Shown piece after piece: positions 19,486 through 28,008 of a DNA stretch of 64,000 nucleotides (the first letter of the stretch is position 1; every line of letters begins with the position of its first letter). The position numbers were made by a program, and so were the translations under genes. The stretch is from an uncultured Acetatifactor sp. (GTDB taxonomy: Bacteria; Bacillota; Clostridia; Lachnospirales; Lachnospiraceae). The stretch is from NCBI GenBank assembly GCA_947624245.1, contig CANQJL010000014.1:1-64000 (forward strand). Direction: 5' to 3'. The notes beneath the pieces were generated by a model. It had not been told where the DNA came from. It ran no database searches and saw only the letters and a list, made by a program, of their open reading frames with translations.

Positions 19486-20277
19486 TCAGCCGTGCTTGCG
19501 CTGTCTGTGCGCCTCGTACAAGAGCAGAGCGGCGGCCACCGCCGCGTTGAGAGATTCCACCTTTCCCTCCATGGGAATCCGCAGCAGGTCGTCCGCAAGT
19601 TCTGTCAGCCCGGCGCTTAAGCCCTTTCCCTCGTTTCCGATCAAAAAAGCCGTCCCTTCCCTGTAAGAAAAGCTGTCATAATAGGTCTCGCCGGACAAAT
19701 GTGCGGCAAAAATACGAATACTTTTCTGTTTCATCTGCAGCACGACTTTCTCCAGATCGTCCACATACACAAAGGGGACACGGAAAACGGAACCCATCGT
19801 TGCCCGAATGGTCTTAGGGTTGAAAATGTCCACCGTCCCGTTGCCCATGATCACTCCGGTGACGCCGGCCCCTTCGCCTGTGCGCACGATGGTCCCCAGA
19901 TTGCCCGGATCCTGTATGCCGTCAAGCACCGTAAGAAGCGGCTTTGACTCGGCCAACAGCCCGTCAAGCGTATATACGGGTCTTTTGACAACACAGAGTA
20001 TTCCCTGGGGCGTCCTGGTGTCGGACATCTTTTGAAAGACCTCCCCCGAGACCGTCTCCCAGCCTATCCTCTGCAGCTTGTTCCACAGCTCGGGATCGGC
20101 CGCCGCACGTTCCGCAGCATCCTCGGACAGATAGACTTCGCGGATACTGTCCGCGGGCGCCTCCTGAAACAGCTTGAATCCCTCTGTCAGGAAAATGCCG
20201 GCTTCTCTGCGCTCCCCGGCTTTGTCCTTCCATCTGACCACTTGTTTTACCTTTGCATTAGAGCCGCTGGTAATCAT
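19486..20277 (-). CDS. SpoU/TrmH-family RNA 2'-O-methyltransferase
   Basis: This 263-residue protein has an N-terminal substrate-binding domain (about 1-90). The SPOUT knot domain has DPGNLGTIVRTGEGAGVTG (about 122-140), the FLIGNEGKGLS motif (about 211-221) and IPMEGKVESLNAAVAAALLLYE (about 232-253). It methylates a ribose 2'-OH with S-adenosylmethionine, probably in 23S rRNA. The exact nucleotide cannot be told from sequence alone. It lies 58 bases after pfkA. Confidence 0.93.
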   Translation of the reverse strand: MITSGSNAKVKQVVRWKDKAGERREAGIFLTEGFKLFQEAPADSIREVYLSEDAAERAAADPELWNKLQRIGWETVSGEVFQKMSDTRTPQGILCVVKRPVYTLDGLLAESKPLLTVLDGIQDPGNLGTIVRTGEGAGVTGVIMGNGTVDIFNPKTIRATMGSVFRVPFVYVDDLEKVVLQMKQKSIRIFAAHLSGETYYDSFSYREGTAFLIGNEGKGLSAGLTELADDLLRIPMEGKVESLNAAVAAALLLYEAHRQRKHG

Positions 20278-20335
20278 TCTGTTCTCCTTTACAGAGACGG
20301 CCCTCCCGAATGGGAGAGCCGCTGTTTTCCCGAGC

Positions 20336-21304
20336 TTAAATCATTTGTGCGATCTCATACTGATACGGGTCGATGCTCTTGGTCATCTGAAGCGCTTCCT
20401 CAATATCCACGTCCACGAACTCGCCGTGTCTGTGAGCGATCACGCGGTTCGTCTTGCCCTCCAGCATCACGTCCACGGCCTTCGCTCCCATGATGGAGGC
20501 GTAGACGCGGTCTCTGGCGGTAGGGTTGCCGCCGCGCTGCATGTATCCCAGTATTGTGGCTCTGGTCTCCAGACCGGTAGCCGCCTCGATCCTTCTCGAC
20601 ATGGAAACGGAATGGCCGATACCCTCCGCATTGATAATCAGGTGATGGGTCTTTCCCTTCTTCCTGTTCTCGATAATGTGGTTGATGATCTCCTGCTCGT
20701 CGTAGTTGTAGACTTCGGGCAGCAGAATGTCCTCCGCACCGTTGGCGATGCCGCACCAAAGCGCTATATATCCTGCGTTTCGTCCCATGACTTCAATAAT
20801 ACTGCACCGCTCATGGGAGGAAGAGGTATCCTTTACTTTGTCAATGGCCTGCATGGCGGTATTCACAGCGGTGTCAAATCCGATGGTGTAGTCCGTGCAG
20901 GCAATATCCAGATCGATGGTGCCGGGCAGCCCTATAGTGTTGATTCCCAGTCTCGAGAGACTCTGAGCGCCCCTGTAGGAACCGTCTCCTCCGATGACCA
21001 CAATGCCGTCGATGCCGTGCTTTTTGCAAATGTCCGCACCCTTCTGCTGCACTTCCGGCTTCTTGAACTCCAGACATCTGGCAGTGCCGAGGATAGTGCC
21101 GCCCCTCTGTATGATATCGGATACGTCCCGGGCCTGCATGTCTATGATCTCCTCATTCAACAGACCCATATATCCGCGCTTAATGCCCTTCACCTTCAAG
21201 CCTCTGGAAATCGCCGTGCGGACTACTGCTCGAATGGCCGCGTTCATACCGGGCGCGTCGCCGCCGCTGGTCAATACCGCAATCGTTTTCACCTTACCTG
21301 CCAT
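20336..21304 (-). CDS. pfkA: ATP-dependent 6-phosphofructokinase
   Basis: This 322-residue protein phosphorylates fructose 6-phosphate in glycolysis. Visible motifs are TSGGDAPGMNAAIRAVV (about 11-27), IGGDGSYRGAQ (about 101-111), whose Gly in GGDGS is typical of ATP rather than pyrophosphate enzymes, and the active-site block PGTIDLDIACTDYTIGFDTA. The last reads IDLD where most enzymes have IDND; both acidic residues are kept. The gene follows dnaE, the classic firmicute arrangement. Confidence 0.96.
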   Translation of the reverse strand: MAGKVKTIAVLTSGGDAPGMNAAIRAVVRTAISRGLKVKGIKRGYMGLLNEEIIDMQARDVSDIIQRGGTILGTARCLEFKKPEVQQKGADICKKHGIDGIVVIGGDGSYRGAQSLSRLGINTIGLPGTIDLDIACTDYTIGFDTAVNTAMQAIDKVKDTSSSHERCSIIEVMGRNAGYIALWCGIANGAEDILLPEVYNYDEQEIINHIIENRKKGKTHHLIINAEGIGHSVSMSRRIEAATGLETRATILGYMQRGGNPTARDRVYASIMGAKAVDVMLEGKTNRVIAHRHGEFVDVDIEEALQMTKSIDPYQYEIAQMI

Positions 21305-21419
21305 GACTTACCTCCCGATCCTATGACCTTATGCATACTCTGATTTTATAATTTTAATCCTTTTCGCAGTGGTTTTCAATAGATTTTCGCGCGGATACGG
21401 TTTTTCTCACGACGTCCCC

Positions 21420-24400
21420 TCAGGACTGGCGCAGTTTTACGTTCTCCTGTCCGAAGACCTCGCCCAACTTCCGCAGCAGCGCTTCGTCCGCACGGACGCG
21501 GCAGTCGGCGGGAAGCACCTTGATGCTTTTCGACTGCTTCACGAAGATCACTATGTTGTCGTTTCCCCGATGATCCGCGATCGCTTCATACAGCTCCTGC
21601 TGACGGGCCCCGTAATCGTCCGTATCTTCAAACTGTATCCAGACGCCGTTCGGAACCTTGGAGACAGCCTTGGGAGACGCTGCGCTCTTCTCCTCAAAGG
21701 TAAATATCTGCTCGCAGATCACCTTGCCGTCCTTATCCTCCTCCACCGAGGCACGACCCTTGATAAAGAGCTTTGCGTCCTCCTGCAGCAGGCTGCCGTA
21801 GCGCTCATAGTCTCTCGAAAAGACCACTACCTCCACATTGCCCACAAGATCCTCCAAATTTAAGAATGCCATCACCTTGTCGTTCTTAGTGTATTTTATG
21901 GTCTTGTCCGCAATCATGCCTCCCACGATGACCTTCTCCTGATCCGCCACCGCCACATTGCCGGTATCTTCGTCTAAGACAAAATCATTGGTGGTATTTG
22001 TGATATTCTTCTCCCAGAGCTCCCGAAACTCCTCCAGAGGGTGACCGCTCAGATAGATGCCCAGCACTTCCTTTTCAAAGGCCAGAAGCATCTCCTTGGA
22101 GTACTCGCCCACATCCGGCATTCGGATATCGAACTCCCCCTTCTGGGTGTCATCTACGATATCGAACAAAGAGAGCTGTCCTGCCAGATTGCTCTTCTTG
22201 TCCCTGGTGATGCGATCCAGTATCTGGACATAGACGCTCATAAGCTGTTTTCTTGTACCGCCCAGACCGTCCATGGCGCCCGCCTTGATGAAATTTTCAA
22301 TGGCGCGCTTGTTCACTTCCTTATCCACGGTTCGGGTAAGGAAATCCTGCAGATTGGTAAAAGGTCCTCTGGCCGAACGTTCCTCCACAATACTGTCTAT
22401 CACGGGTCTGCCCACGCCCCGGATTGCAGTCAGCGCATAACGTATACTGCCGCCTGACACGGAAAAGCCGCCCTCTCCCTCGTTGATATCCGGAGGAAGC
22501 AGTTCGATGTTCATGCTGCGGCAGAGCAGGATATACTCCGACACCTTCTTGGGATTGTCAATCACGGAGGTCATCAGCGCCGCCATGAATTCCACGGGAT
22601 AATAATATTTCAGGTAGGCCGTCTGATAAGCCACCACGGCGTAACATGCCGCATGAGACTTGTTGAAGGCATACTTCGCAAAGTCCATCATATCATCGTA
22701 AATTTCTCCTGCGGTCTTTTCGTCGATGCCCTTGGACACGCAGCCCGGCACGCCCTCCTCCGGATTACCGTAGATAAAGTTCGCGCGCTCTTTCTCCATG
22801 ACGGACTGCTTTTTCTTGCTCATGGCCCGGCGCACCAGATCGCTGCGCCCCAGCGTATAGCCGCCTAGGTCGCGCACGATCTGCATCACCTGCTCCTGAT
22901 ATACGATACAGCCGTAGGTAGGCTTCAGAATGGGCTCCAGCTGCGGGCAGGAATAGACCACGTCGCTGTGATTGTTCTTCCCCTTGATGTACTTCGGGAT
23001 AAAGTCCATGGGACCGGGACGGTACAGGGAAATGCCCGCAATAATGTCCTCCAGATTCTGGGGCCGCAGATCCTTCATAAAGCTCTTCATGCCGCCGCTC
23101 TCCAGCTGGAACACACCCTCCGTCCTGCCCGTGCCGATAGACGCCAGCACCTTGGGGTCATTGTAGTCGATTTGATCCATGTCAATAAGTACTCCGTGTT
23201 CCTTCTCGATGAATTTCACCGCATCATGGATCACCGTCAGCGTCCGAAGTCCCAGAAAGTCCATCTTCAAAAGTCCCAGTTCCTCCAGCGTCGTCATGGT
23301 GAACTGGGTGGTAATGGAACCGTCGCTTCCTCTTGACAGCGGAACGAACTCGTCGGCGGATTTCTGACAGATCACCACACCCGCCGCATGCATGGAGGTA
23401 TTTCTGGGGAGCCCTTCCAGGCGCTTGCTCATATCGATCAGGTATTTTACCTGCTCGTTCTCCTGATACAGCTTGCGAAGCTCCGGATTCCTTTCCAGCG
23501 CCAGCTCCAGAGTGATATTGATCTCTCTGGGAACCATTTTTGCGATGGAATCCACAAAGCTATAGGGCAGATCCATGACACGACCCACGTCCCTGAGCAC
23601 TGCCTTTGCCGCCAGCGTACCGAAGGTGACGATCTGCACCACCTTATCCGCGCCGTACTTTCTCCCCACATAGTCAATGACCTCCTGCCTTCGCTCAAAA
23701 CAAAAGTCAATATCGATATCGGGCATGGAGACACGCTCCGGATTCAGGAATCGCTCAAACAGCAGATTGTACCGAATGGGATCAATGTTGGTGATCTTCA
23801 GACAGTAGGACACGATACTGCCCGCCGCGGAACCTCTCCCCGGGCCCACGGGAATGCCGTTGCTCTTTGCATAATTGATAAAATCCCAGACGATCAGAAA
23901 GTAATCCACATAACCCATGGTGCGGATCACGGAGAGCTCGTAGTCCAGACGTTCCCGCAGCGTCTGCCCCGTGTCGCCCGCAGGCTTATTTCCGTCGCCG
24001 TAGCGCTCCGCAAGCCCCTCGTCGCAGAGCTTATTCAGATAACTCCAGGAGTCATAGCCCTGCGGCACCTCGTATTTCGGCAGCTTCGTCACGCCGAACT
24101 CGATCTCCACATTGCAGCGGTCGGCAATCCGCTGCGTATTTTCCAAGGCTTCCTGCGCGTAGGGGAACAGCGTCTTCATCTCCTCCTCGCTCTTGACGTA
24201 ATACTGTCCGCCCTCGTAGCGCATTCGGTCCTCATCTTCCAATTTCTTGCCCGTCTGAAGGCAGAGCAGGATATCATGGGAATCCGCGTCCTCCGCATAG
24301 GTGTAGTGGACGTCGTTGGTGACTACCAGGTCGATGCCAAGCTCCCTGCTCATCTTCAGCAGCTCCGTATTGACAAGCCGCTGCTCCGGAATCCCGTGGT

Positions 24401-24929
24401 CCTGCATCTCCAGGAAGAAATTTCCCCTGCCGAAACAATCCTCGTACTTTTTGGCCGCTTTTCGGGCCTCCTCCGGCTGTCCCTTGGAGATATATCGCTG
24501 TACCTCCCCCGCCAGACAGGCGGACAGGGCGATAATGCCTTCGTGATATTGATTCAGGACCTCCATGTCCACACGTGGTCTGTAATAATATCCCTCCGTA
24601 AAGCCCCTGCTCACGATCTTCATCAGATTGGCGTAGCCCTGATCGTTCTCCGCCAGAAGCACCAAATGGTAGTAGCGGTCTTCGCCTCCGGTCAGCTCTC
24701 TGTCGAACCGAGAATGAGGCGCCACATAGACCTCGCAGCCCAAGATGGGTTTGATTCCCTGGGCCTTTGCTTCCTTATAAAAGTCAATGACTCCGTACAT
24801 GACACCGTGGTCCGTGATGGCGGCGCTGTCCATTCCCAACTCCTTCACCCGGGCAACGTACTCTTTTATTTTGTTGGAACCGTCCAGCAGGGAATATTCC
24901 GTGTGGACGTGAAGATGTGCAAATGCCAT
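21420..24929 (-). CDS. dnaE: DNA polymerase III subunit alpha
   Basis: This 1169-residue replicative polymerase has an N-terminal PHP domain (HLHVHTEYSLLDG, about 4-16; ITDHGVMYG). The C-family catalytic core has GRGSAAGSIVSY and the metal-binding PDIDIDF, then a KMDFLGLRTLTVI block. A helix-hairpin-helix region follows (about 820-880), then a C-terminal OB-fold (about 975-1060). I choose 24929 because AGAGGTGA lies four bases before that ATG; the longer reading would need a TTG start overlapping the ribosome-binding site. It starts the dnaE-pfkA-trmH-proC run. Confidence 0.97.
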   Translation of the reverse strand: MAFAHLHVHTEYSLLDGSNKIKEYVARVKELGMDSAAITDHGVMYGVIDFYKEAKAQGIKPILGCEVYVAPHSRFDRELTGGEDRYYHLVLLAENDQGYANLMKIVSRGFTEGYYYRPRVDMEVLNQYHEGIIALSACLAGEVQRYISKGQPEEARKAAKKYEDCFGRGNFFLEMQDHGIPEQRLVNTELLKMSRELGIDLVVTNDVHYTYAEDADSHDILLCLQTGKKLEDEDRMRYEGGQYYVKSEEEMKTLFPYAQEALENTQRIADRCNVEIEFGVTKLPKYEVPQGYDSWSYLNKLCDEGLAERYGDGNKPAGDTGQTLRERLDYELSVIRTMGYVDYFLIVWDFINYAKSNGIPVGPGRGSAAGSIVSYCLKITNIDPIRYNLLFERFLNPERVSMPDIDIDFCFERRQEVIDYVGRKYGADKVVQIVTFGTLAAKAVLRDVGRVMDLPYSFVDSIAKMVPREINITLELALERNPELRKLYQENEQVKYLIDMSKRLEGLPRNTSMHAAGVVICQKSADEFVPLSRGSDGSITTQFTMTTLEELGLLKMDFLGLRTLTVIHDAVKFIEKEHGVLIDMDQIDYNDPKVLASIGTGRTEGVFQLESGGMKSFMKDLRPQNLEDIIAGISLYRPGPMDFIPKYIKGKNNHSDVVYSCPQLEPILKPTYGCIVYQEQVMQIVRDLGGYTLGRSDLVRRAMSKKKQSVMEKERANFIYGNPEEGVPGCVSKGIDEKTAGEIYDDMMDFAKYAFNKSHAACYAVVAYQTAYLKYYYPVEFMAALMTSVIDNPKKVSEYILLCRSMNIELLPPDINEGEGGFSVSGGSIRYALTAIRGVGRPVIDSIVEERSARGPFTNLQDFLTRTVDKEVNKRAIENFIKAGAMDGLGGTRKQLMSVYVQILDRITRDKKSNLAGQLSLFDIVDDTQKGEFDIRMPDVGEYSKEMLLAFEKEVLGIYLSGHPLEEFRELWEKNITNTTNDFVLDEDTGNVAVADQEKVIVGGMIADKTIKYTKNDKVMAFLNLEDLVGNVEVVVFSRDYERYGSLLQEDAKLFIKGRASVEEDKDGKVICEQIFTFEEKSAASPKAVSKVPNGVWIQFEDTDDYGARQQELYEAIADHRGNDNIVIFVKQSKSIKVLPADCRVRADEALLRKLGEVFGQENVKLRQS

Positions 24930-24964
24930 GTACTCACCTCTTGTCAAATATTGTCTACCGTTCC

Positions 24965-24993
24965 ATTATACTGAAAATGTGAAAGTTTGTGAA
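24965..24993 (-). promoter_or_regulatory. sigma-A promoter of dnaE
   Basis: TTCACA, 17 bases, TATAAT on the minus strand, about 35 bases before the dnaE start. Confidence 0.7.
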
Positions 24994-25028
24994 GAAGAAT
25001 CTCCATACAGGCACCTGCAATTTTACCG

Positions 25029-25058
25029 AAAAAGAGCGCCCCCAAAAGGGACGCTCTC
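25029..25058 (-). terminator. terminator after metK
   Basis: On the minus strand GAGCGtCCC pairs with GGGgGCGCTC around a TTTT loop, then TTTTT. It separates metK from dnaE. Confidence 0.88.
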
Positions 25059-25066
25059 CTATGCCC

Positions 25067-26254
25067 TTACAGATATTTTTTTAACGTCTCCGCCTTGTCC
25101 ATGGCCTCCCAGGGCAGCGAAATATCGTCACGGCCGAAATGACCGTACGCGGCGGTCTGTCTGTAGATAGGTCTGCGCAGATCCAGCATCTTAATGATCC
25201 CCGCAGGGCGCAGATCGAAATTCTCCCTGATGATATCTACCAGCTTCTCATTGCTCAGTTTGCCGGTGCCGAACGTATCCGCCATCACAGACGTGGGCTG
25301 CGCCACGCCGATGGCGTAGGAAAGCTGGATCTCACATTTCTCGGCAAGGCCTGCGGCCACGATATTTTTTGCCACATATCTGGCAGCGTAGGCCGCGCTT
25401 CTGTCCACCTTGGTGCAGTCCTTTCCGGAAAACGCCCCGCCGCCGTGGCGAGCGTAGCCGCCGTATGTATCCACAATGATCTTGCGGCCGGTGAGACCTG
25501 CGTCTCCCTGCGGTCCGCCTATCACGAACCGGCCGGTGGGATTGATAAAGAATTTCGTATTTTCGTCTACCATTTCTTTGGGCAGGATCGGATCGAACAC
25601 ATACTTCCTGATATCGGCATGAATCTTCTCCTGTGATACCTCCCCGTCATGCTGAGTGGAAAGCACCACTGCCTCCAGGCGTATCGGCCTTCCGTTCTCG
25701 TCGTACTCCACGGAGACCTGACTCTTTCCGTCGGGACGCAGGTAGGGCAGCGTGCCGTCCTTGCGCACCTTGGTCAGCTGCCGCGTCAGCTTATGTGCCA
25801 GAGAGATAGGGTAGGGCATCAGTTCCGGTGTCTCGTTGGTGGCGTATCCGAACATCATACCCTGATCCCCTGCGCCGATCGCCTCGATCTGCGCATCGCT
25901 CATATTGGATTCTCTTGCCTCCAGCGCCTTGTCCACGCCCATTGCGATATCCGGAGACTGCTTGTCAAGAGCCACCAGCACCGCACAGGTGTTGCCGTCA
26001 AATCCCACTCGGGAATCATTGTAACCGATCTCGTTCACGGTCTGCCGCACGATGGCCTGTATGTCCAGATTCGCCTTTGTGGTAATCTCGCCCGTGACCA
26101 GCACAAAACCGGTACAGCTGGCGGTCTCGCACGCCACACGGCTCATGGGATCCTGTGCGATGCAGGCGTCCAGGATAGCATCGGATACGGCGTCGCAAAG
26201 CTTGTCGGGATGTCCCTCCGTCACTGATTCTGAAGTAAATAAGTGTTTTTCCAT
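25067..26254 (-). CDS. metK: S-adenosylmethionine synthetase
   Basis: This 395-residue protein makes S-adenosylmethionine from methionine and ATP. It has the signature [15 protein letters not shown] (about 117-131), [15 protein letters not shown] near the N-terminus and [21 protein letters not shown] in the core. It is full length. It is transcribed alone from its own promoter through a SAM-I riboswitch with an intrinsic terminator, so high S-adenosylmethionine should switch it off. Confidence 0.98.
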   Translation of the reverse strand: MEKHLFTSESVTEGHPDKLCDAVSDAILDACIAQDPMSRVACETASCTGFVLVTGEITTKANLDIQAIVRQTVNEIGYNDSRVGFDGNTCAVLVALDKQSPDIAMGVDKALEARESNMSDAQIEAIGAGDQGMMFGYATNETPELMPYPISLAHKLTRQLTKVRKDGTLPYLRPDGKSQVSVEYDENGRPIRLEAVVLSTQHDGEVSQEKIHADIRKYVFDPILPKEMVDENTKFFINPTGRFVIGGPQGDAGLTGRKIIVDTYGGYARHGGGAFSGKDCTKVDRSAAYAARYVAKNIVAAGLAEKCEIQLSYAIGVAQPTSVMADTFGTGKLSNEKLVDIIRENFDLRPAGIIKMLDLRRPIYRQTAAYGHFGRDDISLPWEAMDKAETLKKYL

Positions 26255-26302
26255 GGTATTTTCCTTTCTTTTATGTAAAATACAACTGCTCCATACTGCA
26301 CT

Positions 26303-26333
26303 AAAAAGGTCCGCTCATCGGATAAGCGGACCT
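26303..26333 (-). terminator. riboswitch-controlled terminator before metK
   Basis: On the minus strand AGGTCCGCTTATC pairs with GATGAGCGGACCT, then TTTTT. It lies 18 bases downstream of the SAM-I aptamer and 49 bases before the metK start, as expected of an expression-platform terminator. Confidence 0.9.
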
Positions 26334-26351
26334 GAATCTTTCGATCTTCAA

Positions 26352-26457
26352 TCCTCTTATTGCTCGATTTTACTCGCTCAGGTGGGCACCTTCCTGTAAA
26401 TGGGGTTGCCGTGGCTTCATCGATCCTATGTATCTCCGCCAGCTCTGAATAAGAGAA
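26352..26457 (-). promoter_or_regulatory. SAM-I (S-box) riboswitch
   Basis: On the minus strand the closing helix is TCTTATT...AATAAGA. Inside lie AGAGCTGGCGGAG, then the core GATGAAGCCACGGCAACC, then GGTGCCCACCTGAG, in S-box order with the kink-turn and binding-core residues present. It precedes metK, the commonest S-box target, and a terminator follows it. Identity rests on this pattern match by eye. Confidence 0.95.
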
Positions 26458-26485
26458 ATTCTATTTACTTGTCATTGCATTACAT

Positions 26486-26514
26486 ACCATACACCGAAAA
26501 CGTTCTCTCGTCAA
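26486..26514 (-). promoter_or_regulatory. sigma-A promoter of the metK riboswitch transcript
   Basis: TTGACG, 17 bases, TATGGT on the minus strand, about 30 bases before the aptamer and just behind the murA stop codon. Confidence 0.75.
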
Positions 26515-26523
26515 CAGGTAATT

Positions 26524-27816
26524 TCAACCTACCCGCAGCTTAAATTTCTGAAATTCCCTTTCTGTCTGGACCAGCTCGATCTGTGCGCCCAGATTCTGAA
26601 GCTTGATATGAAAATCCTCGTAACCCCGCTCGATATACTTGATATCGTCTACGGTAGTAAAACCAACAGCTGACAGCGCCGCGATCACCAGCGCGGCTCC
26701 CGCCCGCAGATCCGGTGCGGAAATGCTGGCTCCCGTATATCTGTCCACGCCGTCGATGATAGCCGTATTTCCCTCGACTCTGATATTGGCTCCCATTCTG
26801 ATCAGTTCGTCCACATATTTAAAACGGTTCTCGAAAATACTTTCCGTCACTATGCTGGTCCCTTTGGAAAGTCCCAGCGCCACAGTGATCTGAGGCTGCA
26901 TGTCCGTGGGAAAACCGGGATAGGGAAGCGTCTTCACCTGGGTGTGCGCCAATGGCTTTGCCGCAACCACACGGACACAGTCATCCGCCTCCTCCACCTC
27001 GCAGCCGATTTCCAAAAGCTTTGCGGTGATGGATTCCAAGTGCTTGGGAATCACGTTCTTGACTGTGATATCCCCCTTGGTCACCGCTGCGGCAAACATA
27101 AAGGTTCCCGCCTCTATCTGATCGGGAATGATGGTGTACTCGGAACCGTGCAGCTTCGGTACACCCTTAATGCGGATCACATCTGTGCCGGCGCCCTTGA
27201 TATTGGCGCCCATGCTGTTCAGAAAGTTCGCCAGGTCCACCACGTGAGGCTCTTTGGCCGAGTTTTCGATGATGGTCTTGCCCTCCGCCATGGCGGCCGC
27301 CATCATGACATTGATCGTGGCGCCCACACTGGACACGTCCATATAGATATGGCTGCCCACAAGGCGTTCTGCCCTGGCCTTGATCATTCCGTGCTCGATC
27401 GTCACCTCCGCGCCCAGCGCTCTGAATCCCTTGATATGCTGGTCAATGGCACGGCAGCCGATATCGCAGCCTCCGGGCAGCGCCACCTCCGCGCGTTTAT
27501 ATTTTCCCAGAAGCGCCCCCAGCAGATAATAGGAGGCCCTGATCTTCTTGATTCCCTCTGTGTCCACCACCAAATTGTTGATATTGCCGGAATTCAGTAC
27601 CGCACTGTGACGGCTTGTCCGCTTCACCAGAACGCCGATGCCCTGCATGGCGCCCAAAAGCACATTGATATCTCTCACATCCGGCATGTTTTCAATATGA
27701 ACGGTCTCATCCGTCATGGTCGAAGCCGCAAGAATAGGAAGCGCCGCGTTTTTTGCGCCGCCTATCTCCACATCTCCCACCAGCGGATTCCCGCCCTTGA
27801 TCGCGTATTGTTCCAT
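26524..27816 (-). CDS. murA: UDP-N-acetylglucosamine 1-carboxyvinyltransferase
   Basis: This 430-residue protein starts peptidoglycan precursor synthesis by adding enolpyruvate to UDP-GlcNAc. The EPSP-synthase-like fold shows Lys22 and Asn23 in IGGAKNAALPILAA and the loop cysteine Cys117 in ALPGGCDIG, the residue that fosfomycin alkylates. The loop reads GGCDIGCRAID. GAGG precedes the ATG. A promoter and a hairpin-bearing leader lie upstream. Confidence 0.97.
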   Translation of the reverse strand: MEQYAIKGGNPLVGDVEIGGAKNAALPILAASTMTDETVHIENMPDVRDINVLLGAMQGIGVLVKRTSRHSAVLNSGNINNLVVDTEGIKKIRASYYLLGALLGKYKRAEVALPGGCDIGCRAIDQHIKGFRALGAEVTIEHGMIKARAERLVGSHIYMDVSSVGATINVMMAAAMAEGKTIIENSAKEPHVVDLANFLNSMGANIKGAGTDVIRIKGVPKLHGSEYTIIPDQIEAGTFMFAAAVTKGDITVKNVIPKHLESITAKLLEIGCEVEEADDCVRVVAAKPLAHTQVKTLPYPGFPTDMQPQITVALGLSKGTSIVTESIFENRFKYVDELIRMGANIRVEGNTAIIDGVDRYTGASISAPDLRAGAALVIAALSAVGFTTVDDIKYIERGYEDFHIKLQNLGAQIELVQTEREFQKFKLRVG

Positions 27817-27861
27817 CTATTTATACCTCTGCTTAAGGTCAGTATCGTCACTCAAATGCGC

Positions 27862-27899
27862 GCCTCCCGCTGTTTCCCACAGGATATTGTGGGTGAGGC
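27862..27899 (-). other. stem-loop in the murA leader
   Basis: On the minus strand GCCTC pairs with GAGGC, enclosing CCCACAATATCCTGTGGG, which forms its own hairpin. It lies between the murA promoter and start, about 45 bases before the ATG. I do not recognise a riboswitch class. Confidence 0.4.
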
Positions 27900-27924
27900 A
27901 TCACGCAGCTACAAGATTATAGCA

Positions 27925-27953
27925 ATGTTACCACATTTTTCCGCATTTGTAAA
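27925..27953 (-). promoter_or_regulatory. sigma-A promoter of murA
   Basis: TTTACA, 17 bases, TAACAT on the minus strand. An alternative TATAAT lies ten bases further downstream without a good -35. The leader is about 100 bases. Confidence 0.6.
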
Positions 27954-28008
27954 CAGAACATACATTCCCGTTATTTCGATACCGCACAGACGGTCTCCGC
28001 AGACCGGA

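Noticed and set aside
23388-24974. 528-codon plus-strand frame opposite dnaE
   Set aside because: It is a shadow of dnaE, whose PHP and catalytic motifs are unmistakable on the minus strand.
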